Below are positions 26,923 through 34,417 of a DNA stretch of 64,000 nucleotides, piece by piece (within the stretch, counting starts at the first letter, position 1; each line of letters begins with the position of its first letter). This stretch comes from Bifidobacterium sp. (GTDB taxonomy: Bacteria; Actinomycetota; Actinomycetes; Actinomycetales; Bifidobacteriaceae). The notes under the pieces were generated by a model. That model ran no database searches and was not told the origin of the DNA. It saw nothing but the letters and a program-made list of their open reading frames with translations. The DNA is taken from positions 1 through 64,000 of the forward strand of contig JAGGHK010000005.1 of assembly GCA_024104275.1 (NCBI GenBank). The letters are read 5' to 3'. Position numbers and translations under genes: made by a program.

Positions 26923-27750
26923 TCAGCTCTCGCGATAGACGCGCTGGGCCGAGGCCTCCGCACGCGGACGAACCACGAGCGAATCGATGTTGATATCGTC
27001 GGGAAGATCAAGCGCCCACTCGATGCACTCGGCGATGTCGTCGGCGTTCAGCGGGTTCGGCACACCCTTATACACGGCGTCGGCCTTGGCCTTATCGCCG
27101 TGGAAACGGTTGAGGGAGAACTCTTCGGTATGCACCATGCCGGGGGAAACGTCGATAACGCGCAGCGGTTCGCCGACCTCTTCGTAACGAAGCGTCTGGG
27201 CGAACACCCGCTCGGCAGACTTTACCCCGCAGTATCCGGCGCCGCTTTCATAGGGTTCGATACCCGCCGTCGAAGAAACGACGACGACCGTTCCGCCGCC
27301 AGTCGCCCTCTTCAAAGCCGGCAGCAGCTTCTGGGTGATGCGCAACGTACCAAGCACATTGATGTCGTACATCTTGCGCCAATTCTCGACGTTGCACTCC
27401 TCGATCGTGTCCTTCCCAATCGCGCCTCCAGCACAGTTGACCAGCGCCTTCACAGGCCCGCCACGCAGAATTCTGGTGACCGCGGCCTGCGTCGAGGCCT
27501 CGTTGGTCAAGTCGCACACCACGTATTCGCAGGCATCGCCAAGCTGGTCGGAAAGCTCGATAAGCTTGTTCTTGCGCCGCGCAAGCGCCACGACCTTCCA
27601 GCCGACCGAGGCCAGCTGCAGTGCCGTCGCGCGACCGATGCCGCTGGATGCGCCGGTCACCACCACTCGCCTGGAGGTAACTGTGTTGCCGAGCCGAATC
27701 TCGGACTTTCCTTCGTTTTCCGCCGTATTGCCGGCCAATGTTCCCGCCAT
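26923..27750 (-). CDS. Short-chain dehydrogenase/reductase
   Basis: A 275-residue classical SDR with a Rossmann fold. The cofactor motif T-G-A-S-S-G-I-G is near residue 29, N-C-A-G-G (N-A-G variant) near 105, the catalytic Ser in V-V-S-S-T near 156 and Y-C-G-V-K (YxxxK) near 171. The closest group by pattern is the YdfG-like NADP-dependent hydroxy-acid/serine dehydrogenases, but the substrate is not certain. The ATG at 27750 is chosen because GAGGAGG lies six bases upstream; the frame is open 44 codons further without a good start. It is upstream of no obvious partner gene. Confidence 0.88.
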   Translation of the reverse strand: MAGTLAGNTAENEGKSEIRLGNTVTSRRVVVTGASSGIGRATALQLASVGWKVVALARRKNKLIELSDQLGDACEYVVCDLTNEASTQAAVTRILRGGPVKALVNCAGGAIGKDTIEECNVENWRKMYDINVLGTLRITQKLLPALKRATGGGTVVVVSSTAGIEPYESGAGYCGVKSAERVFAQTLRYEEVGEPLRVIDVSPGMVHTEEFSLNRFHGDKAKADAVYKGVPNPLNADDIAECIEWALDLPDDINIDSLVVRPRAEASAQRVYRES

Positions 27751-27909
27751 CGAGAACCTCCTCGCTGCCCTTTCGAGCGTGTCATATGCCATGCCGCCGC
27801 GTCGCCGAAGTGGCCATATTTCAGTATTAACGCTACCGCAAAATGCGCCGCTTAACCCCAGGCAATGCGCATAGAAATGCATAAATATTACAGAAGTTTC
27901 GCGCGATTT

Positions 27910-28509
27910 TCACCGCCACACCATCTCGCGGTTCAAATCGCGCCGCAGCACCCGCCAATTCGGCAGATATTCGTCCATCAGCCGCTGGAATTCGGCTCCG
28001 TGACCGCTCGCCCACAGATGCGTCATTTCATGAACCAGCACGTATTCCAGAAAGCGCTGATCCATCAACCCAAGTTGCGGATTCAAGCGAATTCGTCCAG
28101 TCGCCGGCGTGCAGGAACCCCATCGCGAAGTCATCAGACGCAGGGTGATATGCGTCGGTTTACGACCGATAACCGGCTCCCAACGTTGAAGAAGGACCGG
28201 CAGCTGGGCGTCGATATTGGCCTTTGCCAAACGCTTGCGCTCATCCGTCCATTCGAACGAGGAGGGAACGGCCTTCTCGGCTATCGTTTGTCTCTGGCGC
28301 TCAATCCAGTCCCGCCGCTCCCGCACAAACGCTGCGATTTTTTCGTCGCTCATTCTCACCGGAGCAGTCACTTCGATATTGCCGGCCGGCAGCTTGATAC
28401 GCAGATACATATTCCGCATGGTCTTGCGGGTCACGCTGACTTCCAAATCATCGACGCACAGTATGGCGCGTGAAACGGTTCTGGCTTTGGGGCGACGACG
28501 ATAAGGCAT
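27910..28509 (-). CDS. YgjP-like metallopeptidase-fold protein (DUF45)
   Basis: A 199-residue protein of the YgjP/WLM-like family. Near the C-terminus, V-H-E-M-T-H gives the HExxH zinc motif, followed by H-G-A-E-F as third-ligand region and a W-R-V-L-R-R-D end. The middle has the conserved S-R-W-G-S-C motif. The family is annotated as M48-type or SprT-like metallopeptidase, and one E. coli member is reported as a nucleotide hydrolase, so the reaction is open. The gene is on the same strand as, and upstream of, the SDR gene. Confidence 0.85.
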   Translation of the reverse strand: MPYRRRPKARTVSRAILCVDDLEVSVTRKTMRNMYLRIKLPAGNIEVTAPVRMSDEKIAAFVRERRDWIERQRQTIAEKAVPSSFEWTDERKRLAKANIDAQLPVLLQRWEPVIGRKPTHITLRLMTSRWGSCTPATGRIRLNPQLGLMDQRFLEYVLVHEMTHLWASGHGAEFQRLMDEYLPNWRVLRRDLNREMVWR

Positions 28510-28631
28510 ACCCGCATTGTCTCGCGTGCGATTGACCGGGAATTGCCCAACAAGGGCACATATTGCAGTACATATTACTTTTTATCACTTAATATCTTCA
28601 ACAAACGTTCACGACACGCAAGACTGTCAGG

Positions 28632-28659
28632 TTGACTAACGGCACTCAGCTGGTAAACT
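28632..28659 (+). promoter_or_regulatory. Promoter of the tRNA pair
   Basis: TTGACT (28632-28637), 16 bases, TAAACT (28654-28659). The -10 box ends about 30 bases before tRNA-Ile, a typical arrangement for a stable-RNA promoter. Confidence 0.55.
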
Positions 28660-28689
28660 ATTTCCTTGTACGTCTTAAGGCGTAACGAT

Positions 28690-28763
28690 GGGCCCGTAGC
28701 TCAGCTGGTTAGAGCGCATCCCTGATAAGGATGAGGTCGGAGGTTCAAGTCCTCCCGGGCCCA
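28690..28763 (+). tRNA. tRNA-Ile (GAT)
   Basis: A full cloverleaf: acceptor GGGCCCG pairs with CGGGCCC, the D-loop is AGCTCAGCTGGTTAGAGC, the anticodon is GAT in CTGATAA, and the T-loop is GGTTCAAGTCC. The discriminator is A and CCA is not encoded. Confidence 0.96.
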
Positions 28764-28821
28764 CGCAAGATTCTCAAGTCCAAATCCCTTTCGATTGAAA
28801 CTCAAGAATCGTTGTGTTTCT

Positions 28822-28894
28822 GGGGCTATGGCGCAGCTGGTAGCGCATCTGCTTTGCAAGCAGAGGGTCGCCGGTTCGAACCCGGCTAGCTCCA
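28822..28894 (+). tRNA. tRNA-Ala (TGC)
   Basis: A full cloverleaf: acceptor GGGGCTA pairs with TAGCTCC (one G-U), the anticodon is TGC in a CTTTGCAAG loop and the T-loop is GGTTCGAACCC. It lies 58 bases after tRNA-Ile, so the two are probably cotranscribed. Ile-GAT/Ala-TGC pairs often sit in rRNA spacers; here no rRNA is present. Confidence 0.96.
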
Positions 28895-29057
28895 CTTTAT
28901 TATTATCGGAATTTCGATTTTCCCAGATTTTCTATTTTAAGTCTCTCACCTATTTTCGTGAATATTTCAAGAACTTAAATAAATCAAGAGGCGCAAAAAT
29001 AAAAAACCACCCTTTAGCTTTTAGAATCTTCAGGGTGACCGTAACCTCTAAATATAA

Positions 29058-29765
29058 TCAGGAAGCATACTGACGCACAAGGCTGATGACGTCGCCATTG
29101 ATGGATTTTGTATTCTTGTCACGTTCCATTTCATCAAGGGTCATCCACTTACATTTCTTGGAACCCAAAGTAAATTGATCGCCGGTCCATTCCTGCGGCA
29201 TCTTTTTAACATCGGCTTCATAGAGGCGATAGTCATAGTTGCGAATCTCATTATCATGCTCAGTGCTTGGTTTGCTGCTATGACTATTGGTCACATACCG
29301 AAGTTGGAAATCAGAGTCGGGTATCTCAAACTGATTTTTGAGGTAGTCAGCAACTATAGATTGATCAGAGTCATCGGCGTCAGGCATCGTATGGTTGGGA
29401 AAGAAATCACAGCCCCAACCATCGTCCCAGTACACCAAATAACGATTCTTAAACTCACTAGTAGCATCCCTTACCGCGACGATTGAACTATGAATATCCA
29501 TATTGCCAATGTCCTTAAACAGCTGTTCAACACCATAATGGTTTTTAATAACCCTAACCAACAGGCATATGTTCCAAATCAAGAAAATAGTCGCAAGGGT
29601 AAGTAGCGCATACCTCAGATAAATATTCTTAATAGAATATGCGGCAGGAAGATAAAAGACGGCAGCAACAACATTGACTGCGCACTCCACCTTGCCCATC
29701 TCCAAGTCATGTTTATGACTCTTCAACAGGGCATGCAACCGGTCCTTATCGATTCGCAGCATCAT
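29058..29765 (-). CDS. Two-TM membrane protein with a NUDIX-like C-terminal domain
   Basis: This 235-residue protein has two hydrophobic segments at about residues 28-48 and 50-72, then a soluble domain at 100-235. The soluble part reads like a SMODS-associated NUDIX (Sa_NUDIX-type) domain (Y-L-V-Y-W-D-D-G-W-G-C-D-F-F-P-N near 110, and a terminal W-M-T-L-D-E-M). The catalytic NUDIX box is not recognisable, so it may bind rather than cleave nucleotides. In known families this architecture is associated with nucleotide-second-messenger defence systems, but no cyclase gene lies nearby. Composition is strongly AT-rich compared with neighbours, suggesting transfer. Domain assignment is tentative. 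Confidence 0.55.
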   Translation of the reverse strand: MMLRIDKDRLHALLKSHKHDLEMGKVECAVNVVAAVFYLPAAYSIKNIYLRYALLTLATIFLIWNICLLVRVIKNHYGVEQLFKDIGNMDIHSSIVAVRDATSEFKNRYLVYWDDGWGCDFFPNHTMPDADDSDQSIVADYLKNQFEIPDSDFQLRYVTNSHSSKPSTEHDNEIRNYDYRLYEADVKKMPQEWTGDQFTLGSKKCKWMTLDEMERDKNTKSINGDVISLVRQYAS

Positions 29766-30155
29766 ATGGTTATTTTACACGCAGTCCGTACCAGCAGCGT
29801 AGACTACTCACACGGAATCGAGGAATCGGCCATTACGCGGATACGACCTGATTTATCCCAAATTATTCCTATTTATTCCATATTATTCCACTTCTAATCC
29901 GTAACTGGCGATACGCGTTCTTCTGCCTTAAAGAAGCTACTTACGAAATCACGAAAATATTTCTTAATTCCAAATATTTTCTACCGAAGCTTTGAATATC
30001 TCTAGTGCGGCAATGCTGATACACATACTGTAATATTCCTTACCATTTTCGCATCTGTCTAATAACGGAGCTTTTCTGGTTCAGGGTTTTATCAAATATC
30101 AAGATTTTCGGGAAAATGCTTTACTCGACACACGCAATGAACTATTGTCCCAAGT
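29766..30155. other. Intergenic region upstream of feoA
   Basis: About 390 AT-rich bases with a few imperfect TATTCC-type repeats near 29865-29890. A feo promoter should lie in the right half. I could not identify a convincing iron-regulator box. Confidence 0.35.
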
Positions 30156-30416
30156 ATGGCCGAATCGTTACGAACCTGCCCGCTTGGTGTGGACGTGGAG
30201 ATATGCAGGATGGATTTCGAGGCCCGGAGTCGCTTCAGGTTGAACGAGCTCGGGTTCCGTTTGCATGAGCCGATTCGCGTGATCCAGAAGGCGATGTTCG
30301 GCGGATGCGTGGTGGCACACGGCGGCGAGCGCATCGCCATCGACGGCGCTACTGCCCGGCATATTTTCGTATCCCCTCGAACGCAGACGCAGAAATCTAA
30401 CGCAAATATCGGCTAA
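30156..30416 (+). CDS. feoA: FeoA-domain protein of ferrous iron uptake
   Basis: An 86-residue SH3-like FeoA protein of the usual size. The family pattern is clear: P-L-G-V, R-L-N-E-L-G-F, P-I-R-V-I-Q-K-A, F-G-G-C-V-V and the I-A-I-D-G-A-T-A end. FeoA assists the FeoB iron channel at the membrane. It is the first gene of a feoA-feoB-feoC-like set. The 267-base gap to feoB is unusually long and contains a poly-C run. Confidence 0.9.
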   Translation: MAESLRTCPLGVDVEICRMDFEARSRFRLNELGFRLHEPIRVIQKAMFGGCVVAHGGERIAIDGATARHIFVSPRTQTQKSNANIG

Positions 30417-30458
30417 TTGGCAACTTACAAATGCCAGCTAGCAACAAGCGACAAAATA

Positions 30459-30470
30459 CCCCCCCCCCCC
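30459..30470. repeat. Poly-C(12) homopolymer between feoA and feoB
   Basis: Twelve consecutive C lie in otherwise AT-rich sequence in the feoA-feoB gap. Such runs are prone to length change. No gene start depends visibly on it, so any effect would be on transcription, transcript structure or sequencing accuracy. Confidence 0.8.
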
Positions 30471-30683
30471 AATGAAACCGTGCAAAATGGCAATGACCAA
30501 TATGCTTACGCTTTTCATGCCGTTACCAACTCAACTAGCCAATGGATCACTGAGAAAATATCAAACTCATTTAGCCAACTCATTTTTATCAATCTCGAAA
30601 TTCATTACGCTACTAGTAACGATTGCCGACTGTAACGCTATAGTGGTGAATGGTTTTATTGGCATGACTCGGCGGGCAGATTG

Positions 30684-33437
30684 ATGAACAAAACGAATAT
30701 GGGTGCATCGCCCGCTCAGACCTCAGAGTTCGGCAACATATCGGCATCCTGTGAAACCAGGAAATCCTCAACACGGGATCCCAACGACCCTGACCTGATG
30801 CCGGAACCGGCGGATTGCTGCAGCGGAAGCGGTTCCGTGAGCGGGCCTGAAGGCGGGCATGGCATGGAAGGTGCAGACGACGTGGACGGGGAAGGCCGCA
30901 CTGGTCATGGCGGCCACGGCGGGCACCACCATCGGCGCGGACTGGCGGTGCTGTTGCCGCAATCGCACCACCATCATGGCGGGGAATCCGGCTCGATGTC
31001 CGGCATGGCCGGCATGAAGGATATGGCCGATAACCCCAGCAATGCCGGCAAATCAAAGCATGCCAACCCGCGTATTGTGTTCGTCGGCAACCCGAACGTC
31101 GGCAAATCCACGCTTTTCAACGCGGTGCTCGGTGCGAACGCGACAGTAATGAACGCGCCCGGCACCACGGTTTTGGTCGAATCAGGCAGCCTCGAGCGCG
31201 ACGGCGAACGCTGGGACTTCATCGATACCCCCGGCACGGCCTCGCTCGACGCCTACAGCCCGGACGAACAGGTTGCGGGGGAGGCGGCGATGGGGCGGCG
31301 GAGCTACGCAAAACCGGACGTCATCGTCTTTACATTCAACGCTACCTCTCCTTCGAAATCGTATTACCTTTTGAGTCAGCTGATGGATCTGGGATTCCCG
31401 ATCATCATCGCGGTCACGATGCTGGATTTGGCGGAAAAGCAGGATTCGCCGGTGACGCTCAAACGGCTTCAGCACACACTTCCCGGTATTCCTATGGTCC
31501 GCGTCGACGGCCGAACCAGCTATGGCAAAGCCGAATTATTAGACACCATCGCGACGACTTTGACCGAAATCAGGGCACAGGAAGCTGACCGAACTTCGAA
31601 ACGCTCCGAATCTGCGAAGCATACACTTGACGGTACGAATGCAGCTAACGACAGGAAGCAAACACAAAGTTCATCGGAAATAGGGAATTCTCGGAGCAAT
31701 CGCATTGAGACGAATTCGGACAATACCGTTCGGGCAGGCATAGTCAAAAACTCGGATTTGCAAACAACCAATGCAGGTAAACCAGACAGTGATACGAATA
31801 AGCATCGATTCGCTAGCGAACCCGACTCACAAGCGCTACCGGAAACAGCCAAAGAAGCGGTAAACGAGGCGGCGCGCAAAGCTTCAGAAGTTGTGGAAAC
31901 CACGCTGGAAAAGGCGGAAAATGCGACACCTTCATTGGACGGCGGCGGAGCGGATGTTTCTCGCGAGATTCACGTGCAATTGGCGCCATCTCCAGTCACC
32001 AGCATCCCGGCGCCACCAGCGAGCGCCACGCAAGAGGAAGTCTCACAATGGGTGCAGGCGACCTCGGACGAGCGATTCGAGTGGATCGCCAAGAAACTCA
32101 AGGAAATCAACAAGGGCCTGCCGCAGGGTGCCGTCACCACGGCGCACCGTGAGACCTTCTCCGACAAGCTTGACCGCGTGCTGCTGCATCCGGCGGTCGG
32201 CCTTGTGGTCTTCCTGATTACGATGTTCCTAGTCTTCGAGGCGACCACGACGCTCGCCGGCCCCCTGCAGGACTGGTTTGACGTCACGCTGCGAGACTGG
32301 TGCACCGACGGCATCGCCTGGATCTTCACCGCCATCGCCGGCAAGGGTTCGCTTGACGGATGGCTTTATTCGCTGATTGTTGACGGGTTCCTGAACGGCG
32401 CGATTACGGTCTGCACGTTCATTCCGCCGATGGGCATCATGTTCATCATCCTCTCGTTGCTCGAGGATTCGGGCTACTTGGCACGCGCAGCGTTCGTGAT
32501 GGACCGCGCGATGCGCATGGTCGGTCTCGACGGCCGCGCTTTTCTGCCGCTGGTGGTCGGCTTTGGCTGTAACCTGCCGGCGCTGGCCTCGACGCGCACG
32601 CTGCCGGATTCGCGGCAACGCCTGCTCACCGGCCTGCTGATTCCGTTTACCTCCTGCTCCGCACGTCTGAGTGTGTACGTGGTGCTCGCCTACGCGTTCT
32701 TCGGCAAATTCGCTGGCCTCGCTATCTTCCTGATGTACGTCAGCTCCATCGCCATCATCCTCGCCGTCGGCTTCGCACTGCGCAAGACCCAGTTCAAGGA
32801 CTTGAAGACCCAGCCGTTCGCCATGGAACTACCGCCTTACCAGATGCCACGACTCCTGCAACTGCTCAAGTCCGTGCTGCAGCGCCTCTGGTCGTTCATC
32901 ACCGGCGCGAGCTCCGTGATCGTCACCATGCTCATCATCGTCTGGGTGCTTTCCGCCATCCCGATTTCCGCGGGCGCGGCCGGCACCAATTCCTTCGGCC
33001 ATGTCGACAAGGTCGAAAATTCCGTATTCGGCGCGGTTTCAACGTCCATCGCACCGGTCTTCAAGCCCGCCGGCTTCGACGATTGGCACGCTTCAGCTGC
33101 GCTGGTCACCGGTTTCGTGGCCAAGGAGGTCGTGGTCGGCTCGCTTTCGCAGAGCTACGCCATCAACGATTCCGGCAACCAGTCCGAGCAGGCGGAAGGC
33201 CAGGGGAGCCTCGGCCAGGCGGTGCACCAGAGCTTCGAAAAGTCCAGCGACGGCCATCCGAATGCCGCAGCCGCAGCGTTCATGATCTTCATCCTCGCCT
33301 ACACGCCGTGCCTGGCGACGGTGGCCGAAATGAAACGGCAATATGGCATGAAAACCGCGCTGCAATCGGTGGCGACAGGGCTGATAGTGGCTTATATCCT
33401 TGCCATCATCGTCTTCCAAGTCGGGCGATTATTATGA
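30684..33437 (+). CDS. feoB: FeoB ferrous iron transporter with His-rich N-terminal extension
   Basis: A 917-residue inner-membrane GTPase-coupled iron importer. The first ~130 residues are a variable extension with His/Gly-rich stretches (G-H-G-G-H-G-G-H-H-H, S-H-H-H-H) that could bind metal. The G domain follows: G1 G-N-P-N-V-G-K-S-T near 135-143, P-G-T-T, G3 D-T-P-G near 181. At G4, where FeoB normally has NxxD, it reads T-M-L-D near 245-248. A low-complexity insert of about 130 residues (290-430) separates it from the channel part. The channel has about eight to ten TM segments, the Gate motifs (G-F-G-C-N-L-P-A, T-S-C-S-A-R) and K-E-V-V-V-G. The ATG at 30684 is used; its ribosome binding site is weak. 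Confidence 0.93.
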   Translation: MNKTNMGASPAQTSEFGNISASCETRKSSTRDPNDPDLMPEPADCCSGSGSVSGPEGGHGMEGADDVDGEGRTGHGGHGGHHHRRGLAVLLPQSHHHHGGESGSMSGMAGMKDMADNPSNAGKSKHANPRIVFVGNPNVGKSTLFNAVLGANATVMNAPGTTVLVESGSLERDGERWDFIDTPGTASLDAYSPDEQVAGEAAMGRRSYAKPDVIVFTFNATSPSKSYYLLSQLMDLGFPIIIAVTMLDLAEKQDSPVTLKRLQHTLPGIPMVRVDGRTSYGKAELLDTIATTLTEIRAQEADRTSKRSESAKHTLDGTNAANDRKQTQSSSEIGNSRSNRIETNSDNTVRAGIVKNSDLQTTNAGKPDSDTNKHRFASEPDSQALPETAKEAVNEAARKASEVVETTLEKAENATPSLDGGGADVSREIHVQLAPSPVTSIPAPPASATQEEVSQWVQATSDERFEWIAKKLKEINKGLPQGAVTTAHRETFSDKLDRVLLHPAVGLVVFLITMFLVFEATTTLAGPLQDWFDVTLRDWCTDGIAWIFTAIAGKGSLDGWLYSLIVDGFLNGAITVCTFIPPMGIMFIILSLLEDSGYLARAAFVMDRAMRMVGLDGRAFLPLVVGFGCNLPALASTRTLPDSRQRLLTGLLIPFTSCSARLSVYVVLAYAFFGKFAGLAIFLMYVSSIAIILAVGFALRKTQFKDLKTQPFAMELPPYQMPRLLQLLKSVLQRLWSFITGASSVIVTMLIIVWVLSAIPISAGAAGTNSFGHVDKVENSVFGAVSTSIAPVFKPAGFDDWHASAALVTGFVAKEVVVGSLSQSYAINDSGNQSEQAEGQGSLGQAVHQSFEKSSDGHPNAAAAAFMIFILAYTPCLATVAEMKRQYGMKTALQSVATGLIVAYILAIIVFQVGRLL

Positions 33438-33627
33438 CGACCATAAAATCAGCCATACCGGTCCGCCTGTTCTTCCTATCACGCCCTAATCGAACGTTGA
33501 ATAACGCGAGCATGAATTTCAAGGCTATGTCATCCCTGTCGCAGCACCGAACGGCATTACGACAAGTTTTGCCGCTTCCGTGCTGTGGAAATGTTAAAAA
33601 CGAGCCATTCGAAAAATCGAGATTCGC

Positions 33628-34158
33628 ATGATACCAACGATTCCCGCTTCCCCTATTAATAGGCTTGACAGCACGGAACCCGAAAAACATCAGTCCGAAG
33701 GATTCCGTGCTACGCAGACAACCAATTCATCACAAAATCATCACAAATCAGCCATAACTAACGACGACAATTCGGCAGCAACCTGCGACAGGAAAACAAA
33801 GCCGTCTCTCGGTGGCAAAGTAACCTCACTTCAGCATGAAGAAAGCCCGACAACTAGCAGAAAATCGCCATCATCTATCACAGCTATAGTTATCGACGGC
33901 CTCACAAGCGGCGAGACTCCTCGCATGATTGCAGCTGACCTCAATCTGCCGCTGGATTTCGTCGACCTCGTCATCGAGCAGGAACGCGCCGCCGGCCGTC
34001 TCAACATTTACGACCTGCGCTCGTGCAATACAACGACCGGCGAAGGTTGCGACCCCGACCCAGAATCCTTGGTCTGCGCCGGCTGCCCGATCCTCCCCGC
34101 CGCCATCCGCCAGCGTCAGTCCGTCTTCGGCCGTCTCAAGGCGAAATTTCAGAAGTAG
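33628..34158 (+). CDS. FeoC-like winged-helix protein with Cys cluster
   Basis: A 176-residue protein downstream of feoB. The first ~80 residues are Ser/Thr/Lys-rich without recognisable fold. Residues 85-130 look like a small winged helix (I-A-A-D-L-N-L-P-L-D-F-V-D-L-V-I). Four cysteines follow at 133, 141, 150 and 153 (ending C-A-G-C-P), resembling the Fe-S cluster-binding wing of FeoC proteins. It may sense iron or oxygen and modulate FeoB. It is much longer than enterobacterial FeoC, and the true start could be internal. The 190-base gap to feoB suggests loose coupling. Confidence 0.7.
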   Translation: MIPTIPASPINRLDSTEPEKHQSEGFRATQTTNSSQNHHKSAITNDDNSAATCDRKTKPSLGGKVTSLQHEESPTTSRKSPSSITAIVIDGLTSGETPRMIAADLNLPLDFVDLVIEQERAAGRLNIYDLRSCNTTTGEGCDPDPESLVCAGCPILPAAIRQRQSVFGRLKAKFQK

Positions 34159-34417
34159 TGAGTTGCGGTGCAACTCTTAGAATTAAAAAGAACCCCCAGT
34201 GCATCACGACTCAGTATCACTACCGTTCGGAGAGGCCCATTGAGGGAATACATGCATTACTATAAAGAAGTCTGAAGCATGGCGAGATGCCGGCCAACGC
34301 TATATTGCCGAAGAACGTCAATACGCATAGGCGGCACTTAACCATGGAACCGCGGCAATGGGAAAAAGATCCCGGTTGCCCCGGTTTTCTAGGAATGCTG
34401 GAGTTTAGCGCCAGTCA

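Noticed and set aside
28701..28895. Open frames overlapping the two tRNAs
   Set aside because: Both tRNA cloverleaves are complete; such frames over tRNA genes are a common annotation artefact.
30417..30683. Small open frames between feoA and feoB
   Set aside because: They cross the poly-C run, lack ribosome binding sites and show no family features.
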